The notes beneath the pieces were generated by a model. The model did no database searches, had not been told where the DNA came from, and was given only the letters and a program-made list of their open reading frames with translations. The position numbers were made by a program, and so were the translations under genes. From NCBI GenBank assembly GCA_050485385.1, contig JBJHBG010000006.1:1-62808 (forward strand): a stretch of 62,808 nucleotides of DNA, written 5' to 3'. Positions 16,665-26,024 of the stretch are shown here, piece after piece (positions within the stretch are counted from its first letter, which is position 1; the number at the start of each line of letters is the position of its first letter). Source of the stretch: RECO01 sp050485385 (GTDB taxonomy: Bacteria; Pseudomonadota; Alphaproteobacteria; Geminicoccales; Geminicoccaceae).

Positions 16665-17634
16665 ACGCAGCTGTCTCGTTTCGTTGGCCTTCGCGGGCGC
16701 GCTCGTGTTGGCGCAGCCGACGGCGACCCATGCCAGCGACTATCCGCCCTATCCGCACGACACGGTCACGCTCATCACCAGCTCGGGTCCGGGTGGCGGT
16801 GGCGACATCTTCCTGCGTCAACTCGTCGGCGTGCTGGGCCCCAAATGGGGCATCAACTTCGTCGTCGAGAACGTGCCCGGCAGCGGTGGCGTCCGCGCGA
16901 TGCAGCGGATCATGGACTCGCCGGCGGACGGGACCGTGTTCTACGGCGTCTCCACGCAGCACATCCTCGTCTCGATCCTGAGCGAGGTCCCCGTGAGCTA
17001 CACCGACATGCTGCCGGTCGTGAACGTCATCTACGACGCGCCCGTACTCTACGTGCCGACGGACTTCCCGCACGAGACGCTGGGCGACCTCATCGCCTGG
17101 ATCCGCGAGAACCCCGGCCAGTTCGTCTGGGGCGTTGGCTCCGCCGCCTCAGGCGACCGGATGGCCGCCGAGGTCATCAAGATGACCCAGGGCCTGGATT
17201 TCGTGGTCGCGACCCACGACAGCGGCGGCGCCCAACTCGTCGCCGTCCTCGGCGGTACGGTGCCGCTCGGCACCGGCGACGCACAGGAGGTCCAGCAATA
17301 CGTCGAGACCGGCCAGCTTCGCATCCTCGCCGCACTCACGGAGGAGCGGCTGGAGAACTACCCCGACATCATGACCGCGAAGGAGCAGGGCGTCGAATCG
17401 GTCGAGACGCGTTTTCGCGGCTTCGTCGGACACAAGGACCTGCCGGAAGACATCATCCGCGCCTGGGAACAGGCGATCGCCCTCTTGGTCGAGGAGCCAG
17501 AGTACCAAGCGATCCTGCGCGCCAACGACATGATCGCAGCGCCCTTGCCGTCGGCCGAGTTCGACCGCGTCACCAACGAATTGGCCGAGCGGACGCGCGA
17601 CCTGTTCACGCAACTCGGCATCATCCAGAACTGA
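16657..17634 (+). CDS. tctC: TTT transporter substrate-binding protein (TctC/Bug), system 1
   Basis: The 325-residue protein has a signal peptide (to about residue 26, ATHASDYPP) and a Bug-type binding fold with the family's VTLITSSGPGGGGDIFLRQL first loop, VVENVPGSGGVRAMQRI, and VGHKDLPEDIIRAWEQA near the end. It captures a small carboxylate in the periplasm for TctAB. GGAGAAGG lies before the ATG. It overlaps lysR and is followed 16 bases later by tctB. Confidence 0.92.
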   Translation: MHRRSCLVSLAFAGALVLAQPTATHASDYPPYPHDTVTLITSSGPGGGGDIFLRQLVGVLGPKWGINFVVENVPGSGGVRAMQRIMDSPADGTVFYGVSTQHILVSILSEVPVSYTDMLPVVNVIYDAPVLYVPTDFPHETLGDLIAWIRENPGQFVWGVGSAASGDRMAAEVIKMTQGLDFVVATHDSGGAQLVAVLGGTVPLGTGDAQEVQQYVETGQLRILAALTEERLENYPDIMTAKEQGVESVETRFRGFVGHKDLPEDIIRAWEQAIALLVEEPEYQAILRANDMIAAPLPSAEFDRVTNELAERTRDLFTQLGIIQN

Positions 17635-17650
17635 GGGAGCGCCAGGGGAG

Positions 17651-18154
17651 ATGGGTAGCCTCTACAAGGACGTCCTGCCGGGGCTCGTGCTCCTGGTCGC
17701 GTCGTTCCTCTATTTCACCATGGCTTCCCATCTCCCGCGAAGCCTGATCGACACGACGATCACCTCGTCGGCCTTGCCGAAACTCCTCGGCGGTGGCGGC
17801 ATGGCACTGTCGGTGCTGCTGATCGCCTCCGGTCTGGCGCAGATCCGGCAGCGCCGAAGGCCGGGCGAGCCCTGGCTCGGCGATTGGCAGTCGTGGCTGC
17901 CGCACCGGCGAGCGTTCGGCGTCGTCGCCGTCGTCAGCGCCTACGCGCTGCTGCTGCCCCACGTCGGCTACGGCGTGGCGATCGCGTTGATGATCCTGGC
18001 CATGTCGATCTATCAGAACCTGTTCTACCGCTACGAGTTCTCGCCCCTGCGCGTCGGCCTCGGGGCCATCGGCGGGGCGGTGCTTTTCTGGCTGATCTTC
18101 GTCGAGCTGCTCGGTGTACGGATGCCCGAGGGTATCTGGCGGCATCTCCTGTAA
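17651..18154 (+). CDS. tctB: TTT transporter small permease TctB, system 1
   Basis: The 167-residue protein has four hydrophobic segments in the TctB pattern: VLPGLVLLVASFLYFTMA, a second around residues 55-70, AFGVVAVVSAYALLLPHVGY, and the last LGAIGGAVLFWLIFVELLGV. It is the small membrane subunit between the binding protein and TctA. Spacing of 16 bases after tctC and 69 bases before tctA supports one operon. Confidence 0.88.
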   Translation: MGSLYKDVLPGLVLLVASFLYFTMASHLPRSLIDTTITSSALPKLLGGGGMALSVLLIASGLAQIRQRRRPGEPWLGDWQSWLPHRRAFGVVAVVSAYALLLPHVGYGVAIALMILAMSIYQNLFYRYEFSPLRVGLGAIGGAVLFWLIFVELLGVRMPEGIWRHLL

Positions 18155-18223
18155 CGGCTCGTCACCAACGCTCGCCGCCCGGAACGAACCGGCGGCAACG
18201 CCTCGTGGAGTGGGTCCGACCGG

Positions 18224-19729
18224 ATGGACGGCTTTCTCATCGCGATCACGACGCTCGTCACCACGCCGGCCATCCTGGCGGCTATGGCTGGCGTGGCCTG
18301 GGGCATCGTCGGCGGCGCGCTGCCCGGCATCTCCGGCGCAATCACCATGGCCCTGGCCCTGCCGTTCACCTTCGGCATGGACCCGACGATGGCCATCATC
18401 CTGCTCGCCTCGACCTATGTCGGCGCCGAGTATGGCTGCTCCATCCCCGCCATCCTGATCCGCACGCCCGGCTCCAGCGCCGCCGTCGTCACCGCGATCG
18501 ACGGCTACGAGATGCACCTGCAGGGCCGCGGCGGCGAAGCGCTCGGTCTCAACCTTGCCTGCGGCGTGGTCGGCGGCCTGTTCGGGCTGATCATGCTGGT
18601 GGTGATCATGGAGCCGCTCTCCAAGATCGCCTTGATGTTCGCGGCTCCTGGCTACTTCGCGCTCGGCATCCTGGCGCTCAGCGTGATCGCCACGCTCAAC
18701 GACGGCTCGATGATCAAGGGGTTCCTCTCGGCCATCATCGGCCTCGCCATCGCCACCATCGGCATCGATTCGGTCTCCGGCATCCAGCGCTTCACCTTCG
18801 GCCGCACCGAACTCCTCGACGGCATCCAGCCCATCCTGATCATGGTCGGGGTGTTTGCACTCAGCGAACTGATGGTACAGGCGGGGCTGCCCGACTGGGC
18901 CAAGACCGCGCGCACGACCCGCATCATCCTGCCCGATTGGGCGATGTGGCGCCGGGTCGCCAAGCCCACCGCCATCGGCTCCGGACTGGGGTCCGTCGAG
19001 GGGGCGATGCCGGGGGCCGGGGCCACAGTCGCCGCCTTCATGTCCTACAACGAGGCCAAGCGGTGGTCGAGCCGGCCGGAGGAGTTCGGCAAGGGCTCGC
19101 CGGAGGGCGTCGCCGCCCCCGAGGCCGCGAACAACGCCGTTACCGCCACGGCGCTGGTGCCTACCCTCACCTTCGGCATTCCAGGGTCGGGCAGCATGGC
19201 GGTCCTGCTCGGCGGCCTGATCTTGCACGGCATCACGCCGGGGCCGCTCTTGCTGCAGAACAACCCGGATCTCGTGTACGGCCTCTATGGCGGCCTCTTC
19301 GTTGCCAACATGTCCATCTTCATCCTCGGCTTCGCCATGATGACCCCGTGCATTTGGCTCGTGAACCGGCCGAAGCCCTATCTGATGGCGGGCATTCTAG
19401 CGCTCATCATGTCCGGGGCCTATGTAGTCAACTACAGCGTGTTCGATCTGTACGTCGTCATCGTCGCAGGCGTTCTCGGTTACTTCTTGCGAACCTGTGG
19501 CTTCCCTATGCTGCCGCTGGTACTCGGCCTTGTCCTCGGCGGGATGATCGAGCGCAACTACCGCCGCTCGGTCGAGTTGAGCTACGGTACGCACGACATC
19601 TTTCTCCAGAACACGATCTCGGCCACGCTTTTGGGCATCACCGCGCTCCTGATCGTCGGCTCGATCATGCTGCGCGTGCGCCGGGCGATGCGCACCGCCG
19701 GGAGCCGCGAGCCGAAAGCCCGGACATGA
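18224..19729 (+). CDS. tctA: TTT transporter large permease TctA, system 1
   Basis: The 501-residue protein has about 12 membrane segments and the TctA signatures GIVGGALPGISGAITMALAL, GAEYGCSIPAILIRTPGSSA, and EGVAAPEAANNAVTATAL, repeated-loop motifs that bind the ion-coupled substrate. It moves the carboxylate across the inner membrane using the ion gradient. The downstream isomerase gene starts 49 bases on, suggesting the operon continues. Confidence 0.93.
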   Translation: MDGFLIAITTLVTTPAILAAMAGVAWGIVGGALPGISGAITMALALPFTFGMDPTMAIILLASTYVGAEYGCSIPAILIRTPGSSAAVVTAIDGYEMHLQGRGGEALGLNLACGVVGGLFGLIMLVVIMEPLSKIALMFAAPGYFALGILALSVIATLNDGSMIKGFLSAIIGLAIATIGIDSVSGIQRFTFGRTELLDGIQPILIMVGVFALSELMVQAGLPDWAKTARTTRIILPDWAMWRRVAKPTAIGSGLGSVEGAMPGAGATVAAFMSYNEAKRWSSRPEEFGKGSPEGVAAPEAANNAVTATALVPTLTFGIPGSGSMAVLLGGLILHGITPGPLLLQNNPDLVYGLYGGLFVANMSIFILGFAMMTPCIWLVNRPKPYLMAGILALIMSGAYVVNYSVFDLYVVIVAGVLGYFLRTCGFPMLPLVLGLVLGGMIERNYRRSVELSYGTHDIFLQNTISATLLGITALLIVGSIMLRVRRAMRTAGSREPKART

Positions 19730-19778
19730 GTTGAGACTGGGCGTCGTTCAGCCCCCACCCCGCACCGAGGAGACCGAC

Positions 19779-20600
19779 ATGGACCTGCGCGACCGCATTG
19801 GCGTCGATCTGGGCCGCCGCGCCAAGATCGAGGACGGCATCCAAGCCGCCGCCGAGCACGGCATCAAATATCTCGACATCAAGATCGACGTGGCGCCGAA
19901 TGCCGTCGAGACCCTGACCAGGGACCGGATCAAGGCGATCCGCGATGCCTGCGACGCGCATGGCATCCACATCGGCGTGCATACGCTTTCAGCGGTCAAC
20001 ATGGCAGAGGTGGCGCCGCACGTGCGCGACGGCGTGGATCGCTACATCAAGGGGCACATGGACGCCTGCAAGGAACTGGGCGGCGAGTGGATCGTCGTCC
20101 ACGCCGGCTACCACTTCACCAACGACTACGCGATGCGGCGCGAGGCTGGCCTCGAGCGCTTGAAGCGCTTCGCCGACTATGGCGAGACGATCGGCCTCAC
20201 GCTGCTGCTGGAGAACATGAACTGGGAGCCGGCCGACGCCGAGGTCCATTATCTCGCTCACGACTTGGAGGAGTGCCACTACTACTTCAGCCGCCTCGAG
20301 TCGCCACGGCTACGCTGGGCCTTTACCGTCAACCACGCGCATCTGGTGCCCGAGGGCATCGACGGTTTCATCGACGGCATGGACCTGTCGCGCTGCGACG
20401 AGGTGCGCCTCGCCGACTGCTTCGGCACCAAGGAGGAGCATCTCCGTCCCGGCGAGGGCAACATCGATTTCGCCCACGTCTTCCGCCGCCTGGAAGGGGC
20501 CGGCTTCACCGGTCATTACATGAACGCGTTCGGCTCGCTGGAAGACATGGTCGCCGGCCGGGAGTATCTGGCGAAGTGCGCGGCCGGCATCGCCAACTGA
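19779..20600 (+). CDS. sugar phosphate isomerase/epimerase-like TIM-barrel protein
   Basis: The 273-residue protein matches the xylose-isomerase-like TIM-barrel fold: IGVDLGRRAKIEDGIQAAAE, GIHIGVHTLSAVN, EWIVVHAGYHF, LTLLLENMNW (metal Glu), RWAFTVNHAHLVPEG and the closing RPGEGNIDFAHVFRRLEGAG. His and Glu residues in these loops are the expected divalent-metal ligands. I chose ATG 19779 for its GAGGAGA site. It lies between tctA and an AbrB-type permease, so it probably isomerises or epimerises a product of the imported compound. Confidence 0.82.
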   Translation: MDLRDRIGVDLGRRAKIEDGIQAAAEHGIKYLDIKIDVAPNAVETLTRDRIKAIRDACDAHGIHIGVHTLSAVNMAEVAPHVRDGVDRYIKGHMDACKELGGEWIVVHAGYHFTNDYAMRREAGLERLKRFADYGETIGLTLLLENMNWEPADAEVHYLAHDLEECHYYFSRLESPRLRWAFTVNHAHLVPEGIDGFIDGMDLSRCDEVRLADCFGTKEEHLRPGEGNIDFAHVFRRLEGAGFTGHYMNAFGSLEDMVAGREYLAKCAAGIAN

Positions 20601-20631
20601 GACGGCGGCGACGCGGTCGGGAAAGGCCTCG

Positions 20632-21705
20632 ATGCGGGCAGCCACACGGGCGTTCGTCGCCCTGCTGATCGGGCTTGCCGGCGGGTTCGTCTTCGATCTC
20701 CTGGGGGCGCCATTGCCCTGGACCCTGGGCTCGCTCGCCGCCGCGGCGCTGGTGGCGGTGGCCGGTGCCCCCTGGCTGATGCCGAACGCGATCCGCAACG
20801 TGGCGCGGCCGGTCGTGGGCCTGCTTGCCGGCAGCGCCTTCACACCGGCCGTCGTCGCCTCCATCGGCGAATGGTGGACGGCGATCCTCTACGTGGCGGC
20901 CTACAGCTTCGTCGTCTCGGCGCTCGGCTGGGTATTCTTCCGCAAGCTCTGCCGCCTCGATCCGGTCACCGCGTTCTTCGCCTCGACCCCCGGCGGCCTC
21001 GGCGAACTGACGTTGCTGGGTGGCTCGCTCGGCGGCAGCATGCGCACGCTCGTGACGATCCACTCGGTACGGGTGGTCACCGTCGTGTTCACCATGCCGA
21101 TCCTCGTCTACACGCTCGGTGCGGCCGAACTCGCTCCGATGCAGGGCCTGTCGCCTGCGGTCGTCGACGCCCGGCCCGACCCCACGATGGTCGACTGGCT
21201 GATCGTCGCGGCTTGCGGCGTCGGCGGCTACGTCCTTGCGACCTTCACCGCCCTGCCGGGCGGGGTGATGATCATCACCATGCTGCTGAGCGCCGTCGTC
21301 CACGCGACGGGTCTTGCCCATGCCGCCCCGCCGCCCTGGATGATGGTGCTGGTGCAGGTGGTGATCGGCGCCGTGGTCGGGGCCCGCTTCGCCGGCATTG
21401 CCTGGGGCGAGTTCCGCCAGACCGTTCTGCGCGCCTTCACTTGGGCGGCGCTCGTCATCGCGACCGCGGTGCTCGCGGCACGGATGGGCGCCGTTCTCTT
21501 CGACCGGCCGTTCTCGGCGCTGCTTCTGTCGATGGCACCCGGCGGCATGGCGGAGATTATCTTCATCAGCTTCGCACTCGGCATCGAGACCGCCTTCGTC
21601 GTCACCTGCCAAGTCTGCCGGAGCGGCTTCGTGTTGATGTTCGCTCCGCTCTTTGCCCAGGCCTTCAAGGTGGCGCCGCGCAAGGGTGCCGGGGCCAACG
21701 ACTGA
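20632..21705 (+). CDS. AbrB-family membrane transporter
   Basis: The 357-residue protein is highly hydrophobic (about 10 segments) and shows the duplicated AbrB (COG3180) fold. The first half has GLAGGFVFDLLGAPLPWTLGS and ASTPGGLGELTLLGGSLGGS; the second has LPGGVMIITMLLSAVVHATG and SMAPGGMAEIIFISFALGIE. The repeated PGGxxE motifs are diagnostic. The old label ammonia monooxygenase is wrong for this family. It lies 31 bases after the isomerase and likely belongs to the same operon, perhaps as an exporter or second permease. Confidence 0.88.
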   Translation: MRAATRAFVALLIGLAGGFVFDLLGAPLPWTLGSLAAAALVAVAGAPWLMPNAIRNVARPVVGLLAGSAFTPAVVASIGEWWTAILYVAAYSFVVSALGWVFFRKLCRLDPVTAFFASTPGGLGELTLLGGSLGGSMRTLVTIHSVRVVTVVFTMPILVYTLGAAELAPMQGLSPAVVDARPDPTMVDWLIVAACGVGGYVLATFTALPGGVMIITMLLSAVVHATGLAHAAPPPWMMVLVQVVIGAVVGARFAGIAWGEFRQTVLRAFTWAALVIATAVLAARMGAVLFDRPFSALLLSMAPGGMAEIIFISFALGIETAFVVTCQVCRSGFVLMFAPLFAQAFKVAPRKGAGAND

Positions 21706-21821
21706 CTGATTCCGGATTGGTTCCGCGGGGAGTGCGCCCGTGCCGCGATGGGACTTGGCCTGCGACCGAGATGTCGAACCGGTGACGACGTGAGAGACTG
21801 GCTCCCCGGAGGAGAGGGAGC

Positions 21822-21980
21822 ATGCGCAAGTCGAGGCTCACGGCAGAGTGGCCGCAGTCGAGCCTCGGCCGTTCGACGCCGGCGGCCTTCGCCGCAAAGC
21901 TGGCAGCACCGACCGCCGTGCCCGCGACAGCCACGGGCCGGGCTCCAGCTAACCGTGGTCCGAAGACCCAAAGCAGGTCA
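21822..21980 (+). mobile_element. internally deleted IS3-family remnant
   Basis: A strong ribosome site (GGAGGAGAGGGAG) leads into MRKSRLT, the usual first residues of IS3-type OrfA, which is joined directly to EWPQSSLGRSTPAAFAAKL, the usual C-terminus of OrfB. The sequence GCAGGTCA at 21973-21980 resembles the right end of IS3-family elements. Almost all of both transposase genes is missing. No element remains mobile. The remnant fills most of the gap between the AbrB gene and tRNA-Ser; the rest of 21706-22063 shows nothing else. Confidence 0.55.
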
Positions 21981-22063
21981 GGAGCATGGGGTCGACGTCC
22001 CGGCTACTACAGGTACTGGACGGAACAAACGGCGTAAACTCGTTGCGCGGTCAGGGACTGAAA

Positions 22064-22151
22064 TGGCGGTGGGGGCGGGATTCGAACCCGCGGAAGGTTG
22101 CCCTTCTCCGGTTTTCAAGACCGGCGCATTCGACCGCTCTGCCACCCCACC
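22064..22151 (-). tRNA. tRNA-Ser(UGA)
   Basis: The minus strand gives acceptor GGTGGGG pairing with CCCCACC, discriminator G and encoded CCA. The D-arm is GCAGAGCGGTCGAATGC, the anticodon stem is CCGGT/ACCGG with loop CTTGAAA, a long variable arm follows (GAAGGGCAACCTTC), and the T-arm contains GGTTCGAATC. The anticodon TGA is at 22115-22117 (plus-strand TCA). It sits 43 bases from the end of the phage terminase gene. Confidence 0.97.
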
Positions 22152-22194
22152 TTGCCGTCGATGTACGGGGCGGCCCGGTCGGGTGCAAGCGAGC

Positions 22195-23676
22195 TCAGGG
22201 GCGGAAGTCGGCGGCCGCCTGGAAGCTGCCGCCGGCGACGCGGGCGAGTTCGCCCACGCCCATGCCCGGCTCCAGGATGCAGGCGGCGACCGCATCGAGC
22301 CCGTCGTCGCGGTTCTGCGCTCCCGGCACGAAGCTGCGCATCTCCTCGACGAAGGGGGTCTCGAACACCCGATCGTGGACATGGAGGGAGCGCGCTGCGA
22401 GGACCGGATCGAAGGCCTCGACGATGCGCTGGTCCTTGTTGCGGGTAGAGACGTGTTCGCGCACGGCCAGGCGCCCGCCGCTCGCCTGCACCGCCTTGCG
22501 CAGCAGGTTCGGCAGAAAGCGGCCGATGCCGTTGGTCTCGAGCGTCAGGGAGGGGCAATAGTAGCGGCGGGCGATGGCCACGACTTGGCGGCAGAGCTGC
22601 GTCGCCTCGTCGACCTGCTCGGCGATGTTCGGATCGTGCCGGAGATAGGCGACGTCGACCAGCCAGAAGGCGCCGAACTCGTCGGTGAACAGCACCGCCA
22701 CGACGCTGCCGTCACCCTTGGTCGGCGAGCCGTAGGCCGGGTCCCACCAGCACTGCACGGCCGTCAGTCGCCGGCCCTCCAGCCTGAGCTCGCGGCGGCG
22801 GTTGGCCGAGGCGATCTCGATCTCGCCGGTGAAGGGGACCAGCCGCGAGGCGTCGAGACGGACGTCCCTGAGATCCACCGGCTGCAGCATCATCTGCGAC
22901 TTGAAACGGGCCGGCCCTACCTCGCGCTCGAGCGCCCGGATCTTCGTGACGGGGAACCGCTCGGGCCAGCGCGAGTGGCCGGCGGGATCGAGGATCGGCA
23001 GAATCAGGCGGTTGTAGCCATCGAGGAACGGCTTCTTGTCCTCGGGCAGTTCCTCGGCGCCGGCGTAGATGCTGTCGTGGCTGTGCGGCGTGCCGATGCA
23101 GAGCTGCACGCCGCCCGGCACCAGGATGAACGACAGCTCGGCCATGCGGCGGCGCAGGTCGGCCCGCTTGGTCGGTGTGTCCACGGTGTTGGGAACCTCG
23201 ACGTCGTCGCAGATGACGATGTCGGCGCGGGTGCCGGTGAGGTTCGCCGTGATGCCGCGGGCGAGCATCGACGGATCGCGCAGCTCGCGCGTACGGATCA
23301 CGGTAAGCTGGTCCGCGGCCCAGGCCCCGCTCGCCGGGCGCACGAGCGTGCGCGCCACCGGGTGCTTCTCCAGGACGCCGCGCACGTTCCGCACCATCTT
23401 GGTCGCGAGCCCGTGCTCGGCGGCGACGACCAGAACCCGGAGATTGGCGTCGATGGCGAGCAGCCAGCTACAGAACAGACCGACGAGCGTCGACTTGCCG
23501 GCATCGCGGAAGACCATCAACAGCAGGCGCTCGTCGCCCCGGTGCCACGCCTCCTCCATCCAGGTAGCGATCTCCAGATGCAGCGGCGGCGTGGCGAAGC
23601 CCTGGGTCTTGTTCCACAGCCAGACGAACTGGCGGAAGCTGATCGGCCCCTTGGCGCGCTCCTGACCGGATACCAT
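22195..23676 (-). CDS. phage terminase large subunit
   Basis: The 493-residue packaging motor has an ATPase domain with a Walker A-like FRDAGKST at residues 56-63 and Walker B IVICDD near 153-158. A nuclease domain of RNase H fold follows, with likely triad Asp312 (CWWDPAYG), Glu380 (TLETNG) and Asp458 (NRDDGLDA). It resembles the T7-like TerL group. All motifs are intact. It is the last gene of the structural operon, the same place TerL has in T7. No small terminase is visible next to it. Confidence 0.9.
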   Translation of the reverse strand: MVSGQERAKGPISFRQFVWLWNKTQGFATPPLHLEIATWMEEAWHRGDERLLLMVFRDAGKSTLVGLFCSWLLAIDANLRVLVVAAEHGLATKMVRNVRGVLEKHPVARTLVRPASGAWAADQLTVIRTRELRDPSMLARGITANLTGTRADIVICDDVEVPNTVDTPTKRADLRRRMAELSFILVPGGVQLCIGTPHSHDSIYAGAEELPEDKKPFLDGYNRLILPILDPAGHSRWPERFPVTKIRALEREVGPARFKSQMMLQPVDLRDVRLDASRLVPFTGEIEIASANRRRELRLEGRRLTAVQCWWDPAYGSPTKGDGSVVAVLFTDEFGAFWLVDVAYLRHDPNIAEQVDEATQLCRQVVAIARRYYCPSLTLETNGIGRFLPNLLRKAVQASGGRLAVREHVSTRNKDQRIVEAFDPVLAARSLHVHDRVFETPFVEEMRSFVPGAQNRDDGLDAVAACILEPGMGVGELARVAGGSFQAAADFRP

Positions 23677-23697
23677 CCGCGATCTCCCACTCGCCGC

Positions 23698-24129
23698 TCA
23701 GAAGTCGAGCAGCGAGCGGCCGATACCGAGGGCTCCGCCGAAGCCCTGCTGCACCAGCCGGCTGTCCGTCTCCAGGAGGTTGCGGCGCATCTGGCTGGCG
23801 GCCCGGGTGCGGATCCCGTGGATCGCCATGTCGCGCTCCTGGGCGGCCAGCGTATCCTCGGTGGCGGCCCGCTGCTGGAGCCCGCGCCGTACGGCGGCGG
23901 CGGAACCGCCGGCACCGCCGATACCGGAACTGGCGGCGGACGCCCGCTGGCGGGCCAAGAGCTCGCGCAGGCGCTGCTCGCGGGACTGACGGTCGGCCGC
24001 GTCGCGGGCCTGCACCTCGGCGACACGGAGGTCGCGGTCCTGCGCCGTGGCGCGCGAGGCGGCCTGGCTCCTGGCGCGGCTCGTCGCCGCGTTCAAACCG
24101 ATGTTCGCAAGCGTGCTTACGGCGCCCAT
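23698..24129 (-). CDS. phage internal-virion-like protein
   Basis: The 143-residue protein is Ala- and Gln-rich and mostly helical, with a long coiled-coil-like stretch (residues 20-65) and a small Gly-rich hinge (SSGIGGAGGSAAAVRRG). Proteins of this build occupy the internal virion protein B (T7 gp14-like) place after the tail tubular proteins in podovirus-like modules. The ATG overlaps the stop of the tail tubular B gene (TAATG). The assignment rests on composition and position rather than a motif. Confidence 0.55.
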   Translation of the reverse strand: MGAVSTLANIGLNAATSRARSQAASRATAQDRDLRVAEVQARDAADRQSREQRLRELLARQRASAASSGIGGAGGSAAAVRRGLQQRAATEDTLAAQERDMAIHGIRTRAASQMRRNLLETDSRLVQQGFGGALGIGRSLLDF

Positions 24130-26024
24130 TAGCGTGTCACCTTCACGTCGGAGATTACGGAGAGCAGCTCGAACCGAACCGGCCGAGCGTCGTGGATGCG
24201 CCAGAGCGGCCCGTCGCCGAGCCGGCGCCAGCCGCGGGCCGCGACCGGTTGCGGTCCGGTGAAGCGGCCGTTGGCAGCGGTGCCGAGCGGCACCTCGCGC
24301 AAGCCCTCGCCGACGTCGACGGCGAGGCCCGCCGTGTCGTGCAGCTCGAACGTGATCTGCACGGGACGGTACCGGCCGGCCTTGCGCCGGCCGTCGATGA
24401 GCAGCGGCAACGGCTCCACCCCGTGACCGAAGGGCAGCCCGACGACGAGCCGCCGGGCCGGCGTATCGAGGATCAACGTGCCGCCGGAGACGTCGCGCAG
24501 TCCGCGGGGGATGTCGTCGGCGATGACGTAGACCTTACCGCCGTCGAGATGGCCGAGGCCGGTCCAGAGGGTCTGCGGCGTTGCCGCCTCGAGCGTCTTG
24601 GCGGCATCGAGGACGAGGCCGTCGTCCAATCGCTCGATGCGGACGCGGTCGCCGCGGCGCACCAGGAACAGGGTAACGCCGCTCGTGGAGACGGCGGCGA
24701 GGACCTCGCCCTGCGTGTCGTGACCGGACCAGGCAACGATCCCGGCGTGGCGGTCGATCGTGGCGCTGACCAGCTTGCCGTCGCCACGCACCAAGAACAG
24801 TACCCGGCGATGCTCGTCGAAGGCGAGGTCGACCGGGGCCCGGACCAGATGCCGGGCACGGACGGCCAGATCCTGCGCCTGATAGGCCACGTTCACGTCG
24901 GTGAACACGTATTCGACGACGGCGTCGTCGCTGCGGGCGATGAACACGGTCGCCCCGTCCACCTCGGCAGGCGGCACGTACCGGTCGGCGACGCTGCCGA
25001 TCCCCGTCTGCGGGACGGCCTGGACCGACATCGGCGAGAGCGGGTTGCCGTCCACCGTCCACTCGCCGGCGGCGGTGAAGATCTCGAGCGAGCGTCCGGC
25101 GCCGAAGCCGCGGATGGCGTGGGCGCGGTCGTTGCCGAGTTGGAACGCGATGGCTTCGTCGTCGAGGCCCTCCTGCATGTCGAAATCGAACGGATTGCCG
25201 ACCTTCGACATCCAACGCCGGTTCGGCATCTTCGGCACGCCGCCGACGACGAGGCGCTCGCGGAAGACGACGGCCGCCGCCGGATAGCCGGCAACGCTAC
25301 TGAAGCCCTGCTCTTCCCAAAGCTTGGTGCGGCTGGCGTCGTCGATCGGCGCCTGCGGTGTACCGAAGGCGACCGTGCCGTCGGCGTTGATCGAGGTGAT
25401 CGCCACCTCGACGTCGCGAAAGCGCAGCCGCGCGCCGACATGACCGGGCTGGAAGACCTTGCGGTTGCTGGTGAACGACCACGAGCCGCCGCCGATCGAC
25501 GCCGCCTGCAACGTGGCGTCGTCCGGGGCATATTTCGCATAGGGCTGGAGTACGACGGTCATGCCTTGGCTGCTGCCCGGACGCGTTGCGAACGACCACG
25601 GCAGGATGCGCCACACGTTCTCGACGTCGGGCGTCGCTTGCTGTGGCGGCATCGCCGGATGGCAGACGAGGAGCCCGCCTCGATGGGTCGTCCAGGCGAG
25701 GCTGGCGAGTTGCGCCTCGGTCCAGGGCGCGGCCATGTCGGCGACCAGCACATCCTGTTCGAAGATCAACAGCCGCGCTGCGAGCAGCACGAAGAGGCGC
25801 CGCTTGCCGCCGTCGAGACCGATCAGCGCGAGCCGTCCGCGCCCCGGCACCTCGGCGACGTGGCGCAGCCCCGGGCGTCGCTTGACCCCGCCGCCCACCG
25901 TGACGACCACGTTCGAGAGCTTGCGCGCGCCGTCGGCGTAGGCCCGCAGATCGGTCCGGCCGATCAGTGCCGGATCGATCTCGCCGGAAGCGAAACTCGA
26001 CTGCACCGGGTAGAGGCTGGTCAT
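24129..26024 (-). CDS. phage tail tubular protein B-like (nozzle) protein
   Basis: The 631-residue, beta-rich protein begins YPVQSSFASGEIDPALIGRT and continues ARKLSNVVVTVGGGVKRRPG, an opening typical of phage tail nozzle/stabilisation proteins of the T7 gp12 type. WMSKVGNPFDFDMQEGLDDE and EIFTAAGEWTVDG follow in the family order. It would form the lower tail tube. I chose ATG 26024 because it overlaps the tail tubular A stop (TGATG); the longer frame is the other gene's shadow. Confidence 0.82.
   Translation of the reverse strand: MTSLYPVQSSFASGEIDPALIGRTDLRAYADGARKLSNVVVTVGGGVKRRPGLRHVAEVPGRGRLALIGLDGGKRRLFVLLAARLLIFEQDVLVADMAAPWTEAQLASLAWTTHRGGLLVCHPAMPPQQATPDVENVWRILPWSFATRPGSSQGMTVVLQPYAKYAPDDATLQAASIGGGSWSFTSNRKVFQPGHVGARLRFRDVEVAITSINADGTVAFGTPQAPIDDASRTKLWEEQGFSSVAGYPAAAVVFRERLVVGGVPKMPNRRWMSKVGNPFDFDMQEGLDDEAIAFQLGNDRAHAIRGFGAGRSLEIFTAAGEWTVDGNPLSPMSVQAVPQTGIGSVADRYVPPAEVDGATVFIARSDDAVVEYVFTDVNVAYQAQDLAVRARHLVRAPVDLAFDEHRRVLFLVRGDGKLVSATIDRHAGIVAWSGHDTQGEVLAAVSTSGVTLFLVRRGDRVRIERLDDGLVLDAAKTLEAATPQTLWTGLGHLDGGKVYVIADDIPRGLRDVSGGTLILDTPARRLVVGLPFGHGVEPLPLLIDGRRKAGRYRPVQITFELHDTAGLAVDVGEGLREVPLGTAANGRFTGPQPVAARGWRRLGDGPLWRIHDARPVRFELLSVISDVKVTR

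Noticed and set aside
20632..21705. Ammonia monooxygenase label for the AbrB-type permease
   Set aside because: The PGGxxE duplicated fold is a transporter; the name is a historical misannotation.
21748..24132. Long plus-strand frame of 794 codons across the tRNA and terminase
   Set aside because: It is a GC-rich shadow of the terminase and neighbouring genes with no motif or ribosome site.
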